Assembly (NCBI GenBank): GCA_963741845.1
Contig: CAVUJV010000010.1
Location: forward strand, 78,058-142,057
Length of the DNA stretch: 64,000 bases
Direction of reading: 5' to 3'
From: Roseiarcus sp963741845
GTDB taxonomy: Bacteria; Pseudomonadota; Alphaproteobacteria; Rhizobiales; Beijerinckiaceae
Shown: piece by piece, positions 18,429 through 29,556 of the stretch
Layout of the letters: each line of letters opens with the position of its first letter
Numbering within the stretch: position 1 is the first letter of the stretch
Notes under the pieces: model-generated
Told to the model about the DNA's origin: nothing
What the model saw: only the letters and a program-made list of their open reading frames with translations
Databases searched by the model: none
Translations under genes and position numbers: made by a program

Positions 18429-19199
18429 TTAAGCAGCGAATTGCCCGATGAGAAGCCCGGTCCAGGCGCCGATCTCCGCCCATTGCTGGGCGGCGCCGGC
18501 GACATCGCCCGTCTGGCCGCCGATCTCGCGGCGCGCCAGCGCAACGATTGCCGCCGCGCCGATCGCGGCGCCGACGGCAGCGCGCAGCGCTCGGCTGGTC
18601 CCGAAAGTGAAGCCGCCCGCAACGAGGGCGATCGCGAACGCCACGACGCAGGCGGCTGCGAAACCCGCCAATCCAAGCCTCCCGGCGGCGGAGCCTGCTC
18701 CATCCGTCCGGGCCGGCGTCAGCAGCGCGAGCGGCGCCAGCGCGCCGGCTCGGGAAAGGGCGGCGACGGCCACGAGCGCGCCCGAAGCGGCGGCGCAGCC
18801 CGAGCCGAGCGCGGCGGCAAGCGCGCCTATCCGCAAAAGGAGAGCCAAAAGAAGCGCTGCGGCGCCGAAGGTCCCGATCCGGCTGTCGCGCATGATTTCG
18901 AGCTTGCGCTCGCGCGTCCTGCCGCCTCCGAAGCCATCGGCTACGTCCGCAAGGCCGTCCTCGTGAAGTCCGCCGGTCGTGGCGACCATTGCCCCGGTCG
19001 CGAGCGTGGCGCTGAACAGGGCCGGGAGCCCGAGAAGACGGCAGATCGCTAGCGCGAGGAGGCCGATGATGGCGACCGCCACGCCCGCAATCGGAACCGC
19101 CCAGGCAAAGCGGTTGAACGCGAATGCCCCAGCCCCGCGGACCGGAAAGCGAGTGAAAAAGGCGAGCGCGTCGCCGATATCCCGGCAGACGCGCGCCAA
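18429..19199 (-). CDS. cobS: Adenosylcobinamide-GDP ribazoletransferase (cobalamin synthase) CobS
   Basis: Integral membrane enzyme joining adenosylcobinamide-GDP and alpha-ribazole in the last stage of B12 assembly. The family signature HEDGLADVADGFGGG is near residue 90 after the start GDALAFFTRFPVRG; MRDSRIGTFGAAALLL follows, then several hydrophobic helices to the end. Length is about 256 residues. The start is uncertain: TTG 19199 gives a normal N-terminus with no clear ribosome site, and a GTG at 19283 would overlap the upstream gene by 76 bases. cobT and cobU are not nearby. Confidence 0.92.
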   Translation of the reverse strand: MARVCRDIGDALAFFTRFPVRGAGAFAFNRFAWAVPIAGVAVAIIGLLALAICRLLGLPALFSATLATGAMVATTGGLHEDGLADVADGFGGGRTRERKLEIMRDSRIGTFGAAALLLALLLRIGALAAALGSGCAAASGALVAVAALSRAGALAPLALLTPARTDGAGSAAGRLGLAGFAAACVVAFAIALVAGGFTFGTSRALRAAVGAAIGAAAIVALARREIGGQTGDVAGAAQQWAEIGAWTGLLIGQFAA

Positions 19200-19207
19200 G
19201 GCAGGCG

Positions 19208-19633
19208 TCAGGCCGCAGGCCACAGAAAAACGGCGACGGCAATAACGCCAATCGCGGCAAAGCCCTGCTCGACCAGACCCCACTGTCGGATCAAGGCCCG
19301 CGCCGCGGCGACGTCGCGGCCTTTCAAGGACAGGATCTGATTGTTGAGAGGCGCCATGACGAAAAAGGCGTAGGGCCAGGTGGCGACCGCGATCAGCGCT
19401 CCATAAGCCCAGCGGACGTCCTGCGTTTCAAACCAGGCGATCAGGCCAGCGAGGCCGGCGATGAGCGCGAAGCCCAACAGCAGGGCTACGCCCCGGCTGT
19501 CGCTCGGACCCCATTCCTCCAAAAGGGCCTCCTCGTCGAGAGCAAGCCGAGCCGGCTGCTCGACCCAGCTCACATAGATGGCGGCGCCGGCGAAGGCGCC
19601 GGCGAATGCCAGCCCGAAATATCCCCAGATCAT
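19208..19633 (-). CDS. DUF1772-like four-helix membrane protein
   Basis: 141 residues with four predicted helices (WGYFGLAFAGAFAGAAIYV; GVALLLGFALIAGLAGLIAW; WAYGALIAVATWPYAFFVM; FAAIGVIAVAVFLW). The loop APLNNQILSL before helix 4 resembles the conserved Asn-containing motif of DUF1772/anthrone-oxygenase-like proteins. AGGAG precedes the ATG by 5 bases. It lies between alaS and cobS on the same strand. The function is unknown; family assignment is moderate. Confidence 0.7.
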   Translation of the reverse strand: MIWGYFGLAFAGAFAGAAIYVSWVEQPARLALDEEALLEEWGPSDSRGVALLLGFALIAGLAGLIAWFETQDVRWAYGALIAVATWPYAFFVMAPLNNQILSLKGRDVAAARALIRQWGLVEQGFAAIGVIAVAVFLWPAA

Positions 19634-19748
19634 TGCGGCTCCTGAAGCTTTGGCGAGCTGTCTATCACGAAGCGGGCGCGCCCGCGTCCTTGCCGTGCAG
19701 GCGGCGTCCATGAGTGGAACGCAGGCGAAAACGCGGAGGGGTCTCCTG

Positions 19749-22415
<2,667 letters not shown>

Positions 22416-22595
22416 GAACGCGAAAGCCTTGGCTTGGATTCTGAAAGCCCGCTTCTAGAACACCGCCGAACCGGGCGCCAACCGGAATCGCTGAACAGGC
22501 GTCCCGCCCCCTTCCGTTGGATCGCCACCCCCGGCAACCGAATGCGCGCCGCAACGCCCAAATCATTTGATCCGGGAGAGCCTCAAGCGGCGAAA

Positions 22596-22625
22596 GGGGC
22601 GCGAAGGCGACCGCCCTCGCGCCCC
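22596..22625 (-). terminator. Terminator hairpin after recA
   Basis: An 8-base perfect GGGGCGCG/CGCGCCCC stem extends to 13 pairs with one mismatch and a 4-base loop. On the minus strand it is followed by only TTT. It lies about 90 bases past the recA stop. The rest of 22416-22714 shows no supportable gene. Confidence 0.55.
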
Positions 22626-22714
22626 TCAAGGACGAACGAACCGATCCGGAAGATTCCCTGGCGGATGGACAGATCCTTTGAGCGGGACGAGGCAAGATCC
22701 GTCCAAAGGAACCG

Positions 22715-23794
22715 TCAGTCTTCGGCGTTGTCCTCATCGGAAGGCCCGGCATTCTCAAGAATGCGGTCGGCGACCAGCCCGGCGTTCTCGCGGATTGCGT
22801 GCTCGATCCGGTCGGCCGTTTCGGGATTGGCCTTGAGGTAAGCCTTGGCGTTTTCGCGACCCTGTCCAAGCCGAACGCTGTCGAACGAGAACCAGGCGCC
22901 GGACTTTTCGACCACGCCGGCCTTCACGCCCAGGTCAACAAGTTCGCCAACCTTTGAAACGCCTTCGCCATACATGATGTCGAATTCGACCTGCTTGAAT
23001 GGCGGCGCGACCTTGTTCTTGACGACCTTCACCCGGGTCTGGTTGCCGACAACCTGATCGCGGTCCTTGATTGCTCCGATGCGGCGGATGTCGAGCCGCA
23101 CGGACGCGTAGAATTTCAGCGCGTTGCCCCCCGTCGTCGTTTCTGGAGAGCCGTACATGACGCCAATCTTCATCCGGATCTGGTTGATAAAGATGACCAT
23201 CGTGTTGGAGCGCGAGATCGAGGAGGTCAGCTTGCGCAGCGCCTGACTCATAAGCCGCGCCTGCAGACCCGGCTGGGAGTCGCCCATTTCGCCTTCAATC
23301 TCGGCTCTTGGGGTCAGGGCCGCCACGGAATCGATCACCAGAACGTCGATCGCGCCGGATCGCACGAGCGTATCGGTGATTTCGAGCGCCTGCTCGCCGG
23401 TGTCCGGCTGGGAGATCAGGAGGTCGTTGAGATTGACGCCAAGCTTCCTTGCGTAAACCGGGTCGAGCGCGTGTTCGGCGTCCACGAACGCACAGACTCC
23501 GCCGTTCTTCTGCGCTTCCGCGATCACGTGCAGGGTCAGGGTCGTCTTGCCGGAGGATTCGGGACCGTAAATCTCGACGACCCGGCCGCGGGGCAGGCCA
23601 CCGACGCCCAGGGCAATGTCGAGTCCGAGCGACCCGGTCGAAACCGTCTCAATTTCGGCGGCGGGCTGGTTTTTGCCCAGCCGCATGATCGAACCTTTTC
23701 CGAACGCGCGTTCGATTTGTGACAGGGCGGCGTCGAGCGCCTTTGTCTTGTCCACGCTTGTCCCTTCCACCACGCGAAGAATTGGCTGGCTCAT
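22715..23794 (-). CDS. recA: Recombinase RecA
   Basis: 359 residues from ATG 23794 (MSQPILRVVEG), which has AAGGG about 9 bases upstream; a GTG at 23803 is an alternative. DNA-dependent ATPase for strand exchange and LexA co-protease. Walker A GPESSGKT is at about residues 77-84; KALDAALSQIERAFGKGSIM, VDAEHALDPVYARKLGVN, VLVIDSVAALTPRAEIEGEMGD, MVIFINQIRMKIGVM and TTTGGNALKFYASVRLDIR are all present. The tail is acidic. A promoter with two LexA-like half-site repeats lies upstream. Confidence 0.98.
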   Translation of the reverse strand: MSQPILRVVEGTSVDKTKALDAALSQIERAFGKGSIMRLGKNQPAAEIETVSTGSLGLDIALGVGGLPRGRVVEIYGPESSGKTTLTLHVIAEAQKNGGVCAFVDAEHALDPVYARKLGVNLNDLLISQPDTGEQALEITDTLVRSGAIDVLVIDSVAALTPRAEIEGEMGDSQPGLQARLMSQALRKLTSSISRSNTMVIFINQIRMKIGVMYGSPETTTGGNALKFYASVRLDIRRIGAIKDRDQVVGNQTRVKVVKNKVAPPFKQVEFDIMYGEGVSKVGELVDLGVKAGVVEKSGAWFSFDSVRLGQGRENAKAYLKANPETADRIEHAIRENAGLVADRILENAGPSDEDNAED

Positions 23795-23862
23795 CGTCGT
23801 CACCCTTCTCTCACGGGCCGGGTCCGATCCGCAACAGCGGCCTCCTTACGCCCATGGACGAC

Positions 23863-23914
23863 ATTAGTGCATGGTTTGTTCTCGTGCGCAAGCGAGAAGT
23901 TTCATGGTTCGTTC
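23863..23914 (-). promoter_or_regulatory. recA promoter with two imperfect LexA/SOS boxes
   Basis: Minus-strand promoter: TTGCGC (23886-23891) and ACTAAT (23863-23868), spacer 17. Two copies of an 11-mer, ATGGTTTGTTC (23871-23881) and ATGGTTCGTTC (23904-23914) on the plus strand, lie 33 bases apart. On the minus strand they read GAAC-N7-GCAC and GAAC-N7-GAAA, close to the alphaproteobacterial LexA box GAAC-N7-GAAC. One sits in the promoter spacer, as expected for repression. LexA binding is inferred. Confidence 0.5.
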
Positions 23915-23957
23915 TTTTCGGTCATCGCGTTGACATTCGGCGGGCCGCTTCCGCCCC

Positions 23958-24863
23958 TCACTTCCGGCCGAGATCGGAGAGGACGTCCATGCCGGCGTCC
24001 CGCGCCGCCAGGGCGCCGATCGCCGACCAGTCGAGCCGTTCGCCCCCCGAGGCGATCAGCGTCAGGAAACGGTCGCGCAGGAGGCTCGCGATCGGCAGCG
24101 GGACCTTGAGCGTTTCGGCGGCGGCGAGCGCGAGGCGGATGTCCTTCTGGCCGAGCGGCGCGGCGAAGCCCGCCGGCTCGAACTTTCGCTCAGCGATCAG
24201 GCCGCCATAGGTTTTGTAGACCGGGGCGGTGAACAGGGTCGAGGTCAGGATTTCGAGGTAGTCTTTCGGGTCGACGCCGGCCTTGCCGACGAGCGCCATC
24301 GCTTCGCCAAGCAATTCGATAACGCAGGCGATGAGAAAGTTGCCGCTGAGCTTCACGATATTGGCGGCCTTTGGGTCCTCGGAGACAAAGAAAGTCCGCT
24401 GCCCGATCGCGTCGAGCAAAGGCCTGACCGCCTCGACGGCCTTGGGCGCTCCGGCGGCGACGACGAAAAGCTTGGCCGCCGCGGCAGCCTCCGGCCGACC
24501 GAACACGGGCGCGGACACGTAAGTCTGACCCGCCCTGGCGTGCGCCGCCGCGAATTCTTCCGCGAGCGCCACGCTGATCGTGCTTGACGAGATGTGCGCG
24601 GCGCCCTTCGGCAGCGCTTCGAGGACGCCGCCCTTCTCGAAGACCACGCCGCGCGCCGCTGCGTCATCGGCCAGCATGGTGAAGACCGCGTCGGCCCCCT
24701 CGCAGGCCTCACGGACATTCGCGGCGATCGAGGCGCCCTCCTTCGCGAGCGGCTCGGCCTTCGACCGGCTGCGGTTCCAGACCCTCACCTGATGTCCGGC
24801 TTTGGCCAGATTCGCAGCCATGGCCGCGCCCATCTGCCCAAGTCCGATAAAGCCGACCTTCAT
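23958..24863 (-). CDS. NAD(P)-dependent beta-hydroxyacid dehydrogenase (3-hydroxyisobutyrate dehydrogenase family)
   Basis: 301 residues. The Rossmann motif GFIGLGQMGAAMAANLAKAGH opens the protein, followed by VRVWNRSRSKAEPL, TMLADD, the substrate-binding segment SSSTISVALAEEFA, and KLSGNFLIACVIELLGEAMAL with the family's catalytic Lys. FAAPLGQKDIRLALAAAE and the C-terminal helical domain are typical of the GLYR/HIBADH group, possibly succinic-semialdehyde or glyoxylate reductase-like. Substrate cannot be fixed. It is divergent from the GMC oxidoreductase. Confidence 0.88.
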   Translation of the reverse strand: MKVGFIGLGQMGAAMAANLAKAGHQVRVWNRSRSKAEPLAKEGASIAANVREACEGADAVFTMLADDAAARGVVFEKGGVLEALPKGAAHISSSTISVALAEEFAAAHARAGQTYVSAPVFGRPEAAAAAKLFVVAAGAPKAVEAVRPLLDAIGQRTFFVSEDPKAANIVKLSGNFLIACVIELLGEAMALVGKAGVDPKDYLEILTSTLFTAPVYKTYGGLIAERKFEPAGFAAPLGQKDIRLALAAAETLKVPLPIASLLRDRFLTLIASGGERLDWSAIGALAARDAGMDVLSDLGRK

Positions 24864-25159
24864 GCTCCGCGTCCTTCCTGCTCAAGAGACCGCTGGGCTC
24901 CGCGGGCTGTTTCGCAGCGGCGGAAAGCCAATTCAAAACCTCGGCAAGACCGCAAAGTCCCGCACGAACAAATGTACGACAGGCTCCATCGTTCGGACAT
25001 CGGAGATTATTGGGCCCGTCGCACTGTTCGGCAAGAAAATGTCGATTCCATTTTTTGCGGCTTCGGTCCAAACGGCTGGGCGGGGTCTGCGCCCGGCTTG
25101 CGCAACGCCGCGTCGCCAGCGATGAAGGGCGGCAGGAATATGAGCCGGAATGAAACGCC
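24864..25159. other. Intergenic region between divergent oxidoreductase genes
   Basis: About 300 bases between the hydroxyacid dehydrogenase (minus) and the GMC oxidoreductase (plus). It should hold both promoters. Locally AT-richer stretches occur at 24965-25060, but I could not pick a convincing -35/-10 pair or operator. No gene or RNA was recognised. Confidence 0.4.
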
Positions 25160-26785
25160 ATGAGCTCCGCGGAGGCCCTCGAGGGCGAATATGACGCGAT
25201 CGTCGTCGGCGCGGGCTCGGCCGGCTGCGTCGTCGCCAACCGCCTCTCGGCCGATCCCAACCGCCGCGTCCTGCTGCTGGAAGCCGGAGGGCGCGACAAC
25301 TGGATCTGGTTCCACATTCCGGTCGGCTACCTTTTCGCCATCGGCAATCCGCGCTCGGACTGGATGTTCGAGACCGAGAAGGAGCCCGGCCTCAACGGCC
25401 GCTCCCTCCACTACCCACGCGGCAAGGTGATCGGCGGCTCCTCGGCGATCAACGCCATGATCTCGATGCGCGGCCAGCGCGCCGACTACGACCACTGGCG
25501 CCAGCTCGGGCTCAATGGCTGGGGGTCGGACGAGGTGTTCGCGATCTTCCGCTCCCTTGACGATCATTTCCTCGGCGACACCGAGCATCACGCGAAGGGC
25601 GGGGAATGGCGGGTCGAGGAGCCGCGCCTGCGCTGGGACGTGCTCGACGCCGTGCGCGACGCCGCCGTCGAGATGGGCGTTCCGGCGACGCCGGATTTCA
25701 ACACCGGCGACAATTTCGGGGTCGGCTATTTCCACGTGAACCAGAAGCGCGGCGTCCGGTGGTCGGCGGCGCGCGCCTTCCTGAAGCCCGTGCTCGGCCG
25801 GCCGAATCTGCGGCTGGAGACGAACGCGCTCACCGAACGCATCCTGTTCGAGGGGCGAAGGGCGTCCGGCGTCCGCTTCCGGCAGGGCGACCGCGTGCGG
25901 GAGGCGCGCGCCCGGGGCGAGGTGATCTTATGCGCGGGCTCGATCGGCTCGGTGCAGATCCTGCAACTCTCGGGCGTGGGTCCGGGCGAATGGCTGGCGC
26001 CGCTCGGGATCGAGACCGTGCTCGATCATCCCGGCGTCGGGCGGAACCTGCAGGACCATCTGCAGCAGCGCGCGATCTACAAGGTCGAGGGCGCAAAGAC
26101 CCTGAACGAGACCTATCACTCCCTCATGGGCCGCGCCTGGATGGGCGCGGAATATGCGCTCTTCCGCAGGGGACCGCTGACCATGGCGCCGTCGCAGCTT
26201 GGCGTCTTCACGACCTCGGCGCCCGCATACGAGCGACCCAACATCGAGTTCCACGTCCAGCCGCTGTCGCTCGACAAGTTCGGCGACCCGCTGCACCGTT
26301 TCCCCGCGATCACCGTATCCGGCTGCAATCTGCGTCCCTCCTCGCGGGGCGAGGTGCGGCTGCGCTCTGCCGACCCGGCCGAGAAGCCGATCATCGCCCC
26401 GAACTATCTCGCGACCGAAGACGACCGGAACGTCGCCGCCGACGCGATCCGGCTCACGCGGCGCCTGATGCGCCAGAAGGCGCTCGCGCGCTTCCGCCCC
26501 GAGGAGATCCTGCCGGGGCCGAAGGTCGGCGACAGCGACGCCGAACTTGCCCGCGCGGCGGGCGACATCGGCACCACGATCTTCCATCCCGTCGGAACGG
26601 CGAAGATGGGCCTGCCTTCCGACCGGTCCGCAGTCGTGGACGAGCGGCTTCGCGTCATGGGGCTCGAACGGCTGCGGGTCGTCGACGCCTCCGTGATGCC
26701 GACCATCACCTCGGGCAACACCAACACGCCGACCCTCATGATCGCCGAGAAGGGCTCGCGGATGATGATCGAGGACTGGCGCTGA
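25160..26785 (+). CDS. GMC family FAD-dependent oxidoreductase (choline dehydrogenase-like)
   Basis: 541 residues. The FAD-binding motif YDAIVVGAGSAGCVVANRLS opens the protein with VLLLEAGG; the GMC signature 1 region reads YPRGKVIGGSSAINAMISMRG, signature 2 GEVILCAGSIGSVQILQLSG, and the catalytic His region is FHPVGTAKMG followed by VVDASVMPTITSGNTNTPTLMIAEKG. The substrate may be an alcohol, choline-like or sugar alcohol; none can be assigned. No signal peptide is seen. It stands alone, with a palindrome and short tandem repeats after its stop. Confidence 0.92.
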   Translation: MSSAEALEGEYDAIVVGAGSAGCVVANRLSADPNRRVLLLEAGGRDNWIWFHIPVGYLFAIGNPRSDWMFETEKEPGLNGRSLHYPRGKVIGGSSAINAMISMRGQRADYDHWRQLGLNGWGSDEVFAIFRSLDDHFLGDTEHHAKGGEWRVEEPRLRWDVLDAVRDAAVEMGVPATPDFNTGDNFGVGYFHVNQKRGVRWSAARAFLKPVLGRPNLRLETNALTERILFEGRRASGVRFRQGDRVREARARGEVILCAGSIGSVQILQLSGVGPGEWLAPLGIETVLDHPGVGRNLQDHLQQRAIYKVEGAKTLNETYHSLMGRAWMGAEYALFRRGPLTMAPSQLGVFTTSAPAYERPNIEFHVQPLSLDKFGDPLHRFPAITVSGCNLRPSSRGEVRLRSADPAEKPIIAPNYLATEDDRNVAADAIRLTRRLMRQKALARFRPEEILPGPKVGDSDAELARAAGDIGTTIFHPVGTAKMGLPSDRSAVVDERLRVMGLERLRVVDASVMPTITSGNTNTPTLMIAEKGSRMMIEDWR

Positions 26786-26839
26786 GGGACGCAGGCCGCG
26801 CGATTTGGAAAATCTTGCGACCCTCTGATTCCAAGCCGA

Positions 26840-26885
26840 TTCCGGGTCCCGGAAGGGGTTGGATTTCCTTGGATTTCCTTGGATT
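26840..26885. repeat. 15-base palindrome followed by 10-base tandem repeat
   Basis: TTCCGGG-T-CCCGGAA (26840-26854) is a perfect inverted repeat 55 bases after the GMC stop. It is followed by about 2.7 copies of a 10-base unit TTGGATTTCC (26859-26885). The palindrome could be a terminator; the repeat period equals one helical turn. The remainder of 26786-27074 holds no convincing gene, and no rplS follows trmD. Confidence 0.5.
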
Positions 26886-27074
26886 CTCTCGTCCGAATCG
26901 TGACTTTTCAATGGGTTACGGGAACCCTTCGGACTAAGATATTTCCAGGGGCCCCTCCGCCCCGGAGCCTGGCCGCAGCGCCGCCGCCGGGCCCGGGATT
27001 CGTCCGAACATCATCCCTCGCCATGCCGCCGTCGTCATGGGCATAAGTGTAATGGAAGTTCTGATTTTCCGCAA

Positions 27075-27776
27075 TCATCTGTTCGATGAGCGGAATTCCT
27101 CCGAAGCGAGGTCCGGCCTTCGCTCGCGGGTCAGGCGCTCGGCTTCGGCGCGCCGCCAGGCGGCGATCTTCGCGTGATCGCCGGAGAGCAGCACGTCGGG
27201 GATCGCGCGCCCCTCCCATTCGCGCGGGCGCGTGTAATGCGGATATTCGAGGAGGCCGGACTCGAAACTCTCCTCGCGCCCCGATTCCTCCTTGCCCATC
27301 ACGCCGGGGATCAGCCGCACGCAGGCGTCGAGAATGGCGAGCGCCGCGATCTCGCCGCCGGAGAGCACATAGTCGCCGATCGAGATTTCGATGAGCGAGC
27401 GCGCCTCGATGATCCGCTCGTCCACGCCCTCGAAGCGGGGACAAAGGATGACGAGCCCCGGCCCCGCGGCCCATTCGCGCGCGAGGCCCTGCGTGAGGGG
27501 CCTTCCGCGCGGGCTCATGATCAGGCGTGGGCGGACGTCATCGGGCGCAGCGAGAGCGTCGAGGCTCGCGGCCAGCACGTCGGCGCGCATCACCATGCCC
27601 GGCCCGCCGCCTGCCGGCGTGTCGTCTACCGCCCGATGGCGCCCGAGCCCGTGCTCGCGGATGTCATGCGTCTCGATGGACCAGAGCCCGCGCGCCAGCG
27701 CATCGCCCGCGAGCGACAGCCCGAGCGGTCCCGGAAACATGGCGGGAAAGAGAGTCAGCAGCGTCGCGCGGAACAT
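27075..27776 (-). CDS. trmD: tRNA (guanosine(37)-N1)-methyltransferase
   Basis: 233 residues of the SPOUT knot family, methylating G37 of tRNAs. LLTLFPAMFPGPLGLSLAG, DIREHGLGRHRAVDDTPAGG, GPGMVMRADVL, LIMSPRGRPLTQGLA, LVILCPRFEGVDERIIEA, EISIGDYVLSGGEIAAL and LEYPHYTRPREWEGRAIPDVLLSGDH are all diagnostic. It is normally right after rimM; here petA intervenes. The usual rplS is not downstream. Confidence 0.97.
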   Translation of the reverse strand: MFRATLLTLFPAMFPGPLGLSLAGDALARGLWSIETHDIREHGLGRHRAVDDTPAGGGPGMVMRADVLAASLDALAAPDDVRPRLIMSPRGRPLTQGLAREWAAGPGLVILCPRFEGVDERIIEARSLIEISIGDYVLSGGEIAALAILDACVRLIPGVMGKEESGREESFESGLLEYPHYTRPREWEGRAIPDVLLSGDHAKIAAWRRAEAERLTRERRPDLASEEFRSSNR

Positions 27777-27843
27777 GGCGGCGACGCTTAGCGCCTTTGC
27801 CGGGGAACGTCACTCGCGCGGCGAGCGCGTCGGCGCAACCGGC

Positions 27844-28488
27844 TCACACCTGCTGGATCGAGTTGAAGTCGTAGGTCTCGCCGGGCGGATTCTGCCCGAC
27901 GCGCAGGACCTTTTCGCTGGGGAAATGATAGGGCGGCACGGGCAGGTTGAAGGGCGCGGGCACGCCCTGGAAGACGCGGCCCGCCAGATCGTATTTCGAT
28001 CCGTGGCAGGGGCAGAAGAAGCCTCCGAGCCAGTCCGGCGCGGGCGTGGTCGGGTCGGGCTTCGGTTCGTAGAGCGGCACGCAGCCGAGATGGGTGCAGA
28101 TCCCGACGAGCACGAGCAACTCGGGCTTGAGGGACCGGCTCCAGTTGCGCGCGTAGGTCGGCTGCTGCCAGACCTCCGAATTGGGGTCCCGCAACTGATT
28201 GAGCAGCTTCGGCTCCTTCAGTTCGTCCAGCGCCGATTTCGGCCGGCGGACGACGAAGACCGGCCGCGCCGCCCAGAGCGTGACGATCCGCTGGCCTTCC
28301 TGCAACTGCGATATGTCGATGTCGACCGGACCCGCGGCGGCGATGGTGGCCGCGTCCGGGTTCATCTGGTCGATGAATGGCCACGCCAGCCCGACCACGC
28401 CGACTGCGCCGACCGCGCCCGTCGTCAGATAGAGGAAATCGCGGCGGGTGGGCGTAAGAGGAGGAGCGGCGGCGTCGGCATGCGTCAT
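27844..28488 (-). CDS. petA: Ubiquinol-cytochrome c reductase Rieske iron-sulfur subunit
   Basis: 214 residues from ATG 28488, preceded by GGGAGG. The Tat-type anchor reads TRRDFLYLTTGAVGAVGVVG near residues 13-32, followed by a linker and the periplasmic Rieske domain. The [2Fe-2S] ligands are in CTHLGC and CPCHGSKYD, with the GRVFQGVPAPFNLPVPPY loop. It passes electrons from ubiquinol to cytochrome c1 in the bc1 complex. petB and petC would normally follow, but trmD does, 67 bases away, and rimM precedes it, so petA is embedded in a translation operon. Confidence 0.96.
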   Translation of the reverse strand: MTHADAAAPPLTPTRRDFLYLTTGAVGAVGVVGLAWPFIDQMNPDAATIAAAGPVDIDISQLQEGQRIVTLWAARPVFVVRRPKSALDELKEPKLLNQLRDPNSEVWQQPTYARNWSRSLKPELLVLVGICTHLGCVPLYEPKPDPTTPAPDWLGGFFCPCHGSKYDLAGRVFQGVPAPFNLPVPPYHFPSEKVLRVGQNPPGETYDFNSIQQV

Positions 28489-28581
28489 GTGATTTTGGCC
28501 TCCCGGGGCATTCGCCGCAAAAGCTGGGATCGAATATTGGCGGCTTGATGATCGCACGGCAAGAGCGCGCGTCGAAACGCC

Positions 28582-29097
28582 TCAGCCCTCGACCTCCTCA
28601 GGCGGCTCGATCACGATGCGTCCCGCGCCGAAGTCGATTTCGGGCGCGACGGCCTTTGTGAAGGGCAGGAGCCGCGGCTCCCCGCCGTTCGCGGGCGCGA
28701 TCTCCAGAATGTCGCCAGCGCCATGGTTGGACAGGGCCGCGACCCGCCCGAGGCTCAGCCCCTCGCGCGTCACGGCTTCGAGGCCGACGAGGTCGGCCCA
28801 GTAGAATTCGTCCTCGCTCGGCGGGGGCAGTTGGCCCCGCCTCGCGAAGATTTCGACGCCGGTGAGCGCCTCCGCCGCCTCGCGGGTCGTGACGCCGGCG
28901 AGCTTGACGACCAGCATGTCGTCCTTGAGCGGCCGCAGCCGCTCGAAGGCGAAGACGCGCTTGCGGTCAGAATCCGTCAGCGGCCCGTAGGCGGCGATGG
29001 CCTCGGGCGCGCCGGCGTAGGACTTGACGCGGATCTCGCCCTTCACGCCATGGGGCGCGCCGAACACGCCCATCCGAACGAGGCGATCCGCGTCCAA
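28582..29097 (-). CDS. rimM: Ribosome maturation factor RimM
   Basis: 171 residues; binds S19 and assists 16S 3'-domain maturation. The N-terminal RimM barrel has MGVFGAPHGVKGEIRVKSY and LKDDMLVVKLAGVTTREAAEAL; the PRC-barrel part has DEFYWADLVGLEA, GRVAALSNHGAGDILEI and LLPFTKAVAPEIDFGAGRIVIEPPE. The start is a TTG at 29097, 16 bases after rpsP. On the other side the Rieske gene petA begins 93 bases downstream. Confidence 0.95.
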   Translation of the reverse strand: MDADRLVRMGVFGAPHGVKGEIRVKSYAGAPEAIAAYGPLTDSDRKRVFAFERLRPLKDDMLVVKLAGVTTREAAEALTGVEIFARRGQLPPPSEDEFYWADLVGLEAVTREGLSLGRVAALSNHGAGDILEIAPANGGEPRLLPFTKAVAPEIDFGAGRIVIEPPEEVEG

Positions 29098-29113
29098 TCC
29101 GGGCAGTCCCGCG

Positions 29114-29473
29114 TCAGGCCGCCGCTTCGGCGGCCTTGGCGGCGGCGGCTTCGGCCGCGGCGGCGCGCTCCTGAGCCTTCTTCTTGGGCTTGGCCTTCTC
29201 GGGATTGTTGTGCGCTTCGCGCTTGGCGAGGCCGAGGCCGTCGAGGATGCGCAGCACGCGGTCGGTCGGCTGGGCGCCCTTGGCGAGCCAGGCCTTGGCC
29301 TTCTCCTGGTCGAGCACGACGCGGTCGGCAGCGTCCTTGGCCTTCAGCGGATCGAAGGTGCCGATCTTCTCGACGAAGCGGCCGTCGCGGGGCATGCGGG
29401 CGTCGGCGACGACGATGCGGTAGAAGGGACGCTTCTTCGCGCCGCCGCGCGACAGGCGGATTTTCAGAGACAT
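29114..29473 (-). CDS. rpsP: 30S ribosomal protein S16
   Basis: 119 residues. The S16 core SLKIRLSRGGAKKRPFYRIV, VADARMPRDGRFVEKIGTFD and DRVVLDQEKAKAWLAKGAQP fills about the first 80 residues. A C-terminal extension rich in Lys, Glu and Ala follows (KAKPKKKAQERAAAAEAAAA), longer than in E. coli (82 residues) but common in alphaproteobacteria. ATG at 29473. First gene after ffh. Confidence 0.97.
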   Translation of the reverse strand: MSLKIRLSRGGAKKRPFYRIVVADARMPRDGRFVEKIGTFDPLKAKDAADRVVLDQEKAKAWLAKGAQPTDRVLRILDGLGLAKREAHNNPEKAKPKKKAQERAAAAEAAAAKAAEAAA

Positions 29474-29526
29474 GGGTTTCTTCCTTTCAGACTTGGATGC
29501 GTTTCAGTTCATATTGACGGTTGGCG

Positions 29527-29552
29527 CCCTTCTCCCGCTCGCGGGAGAAGGG
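29527..29552. repeat. Hairpin-forming CCTTCTCC-type intergenic repeat between ffh and rpsP
   Basis: CCCTTCTCCCGC (29527-29538) pairs with GCGGGAGAAGGG (29541-29552), an 11-12 base-pair stem with almost no loop. It could act as an mRNA processing or attenuation hairpin between ffh and rpsP. Related CCTTCTCC-core sequences occur at 61455-61476 and near 61652-61670, suggesting a dispersed repeat family. Confidence 0.5.
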
Positions 29553-29556
29553 GAAT

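Noticed and set aside
15772..18432. A very long plus-strand frame spanning antisense of the hydroxyacid dehydrogenase, dusA and antisense of the protease gene
   Set aside because: Only the DusA part (16510 onward) has protein-family content; the flanks are antisense of real genes kept open by high GC.
17518..19260. A 580-codon minus-strand frame ending as the retropepsin-like protease
   Set aside because: Its first 350 codons are Arg-rich antisense-like translation of cobS and DUF1289 in another frame; the real protease begins at 18204.
26908..27078. A 56-codon minus-strand frame whose ATG overlaps the trmD stop (ATGA)
   Set aside because: Gly/Arg-rich low-complexity product, no ribosome site and no recognised family; the overlap is likely chance.
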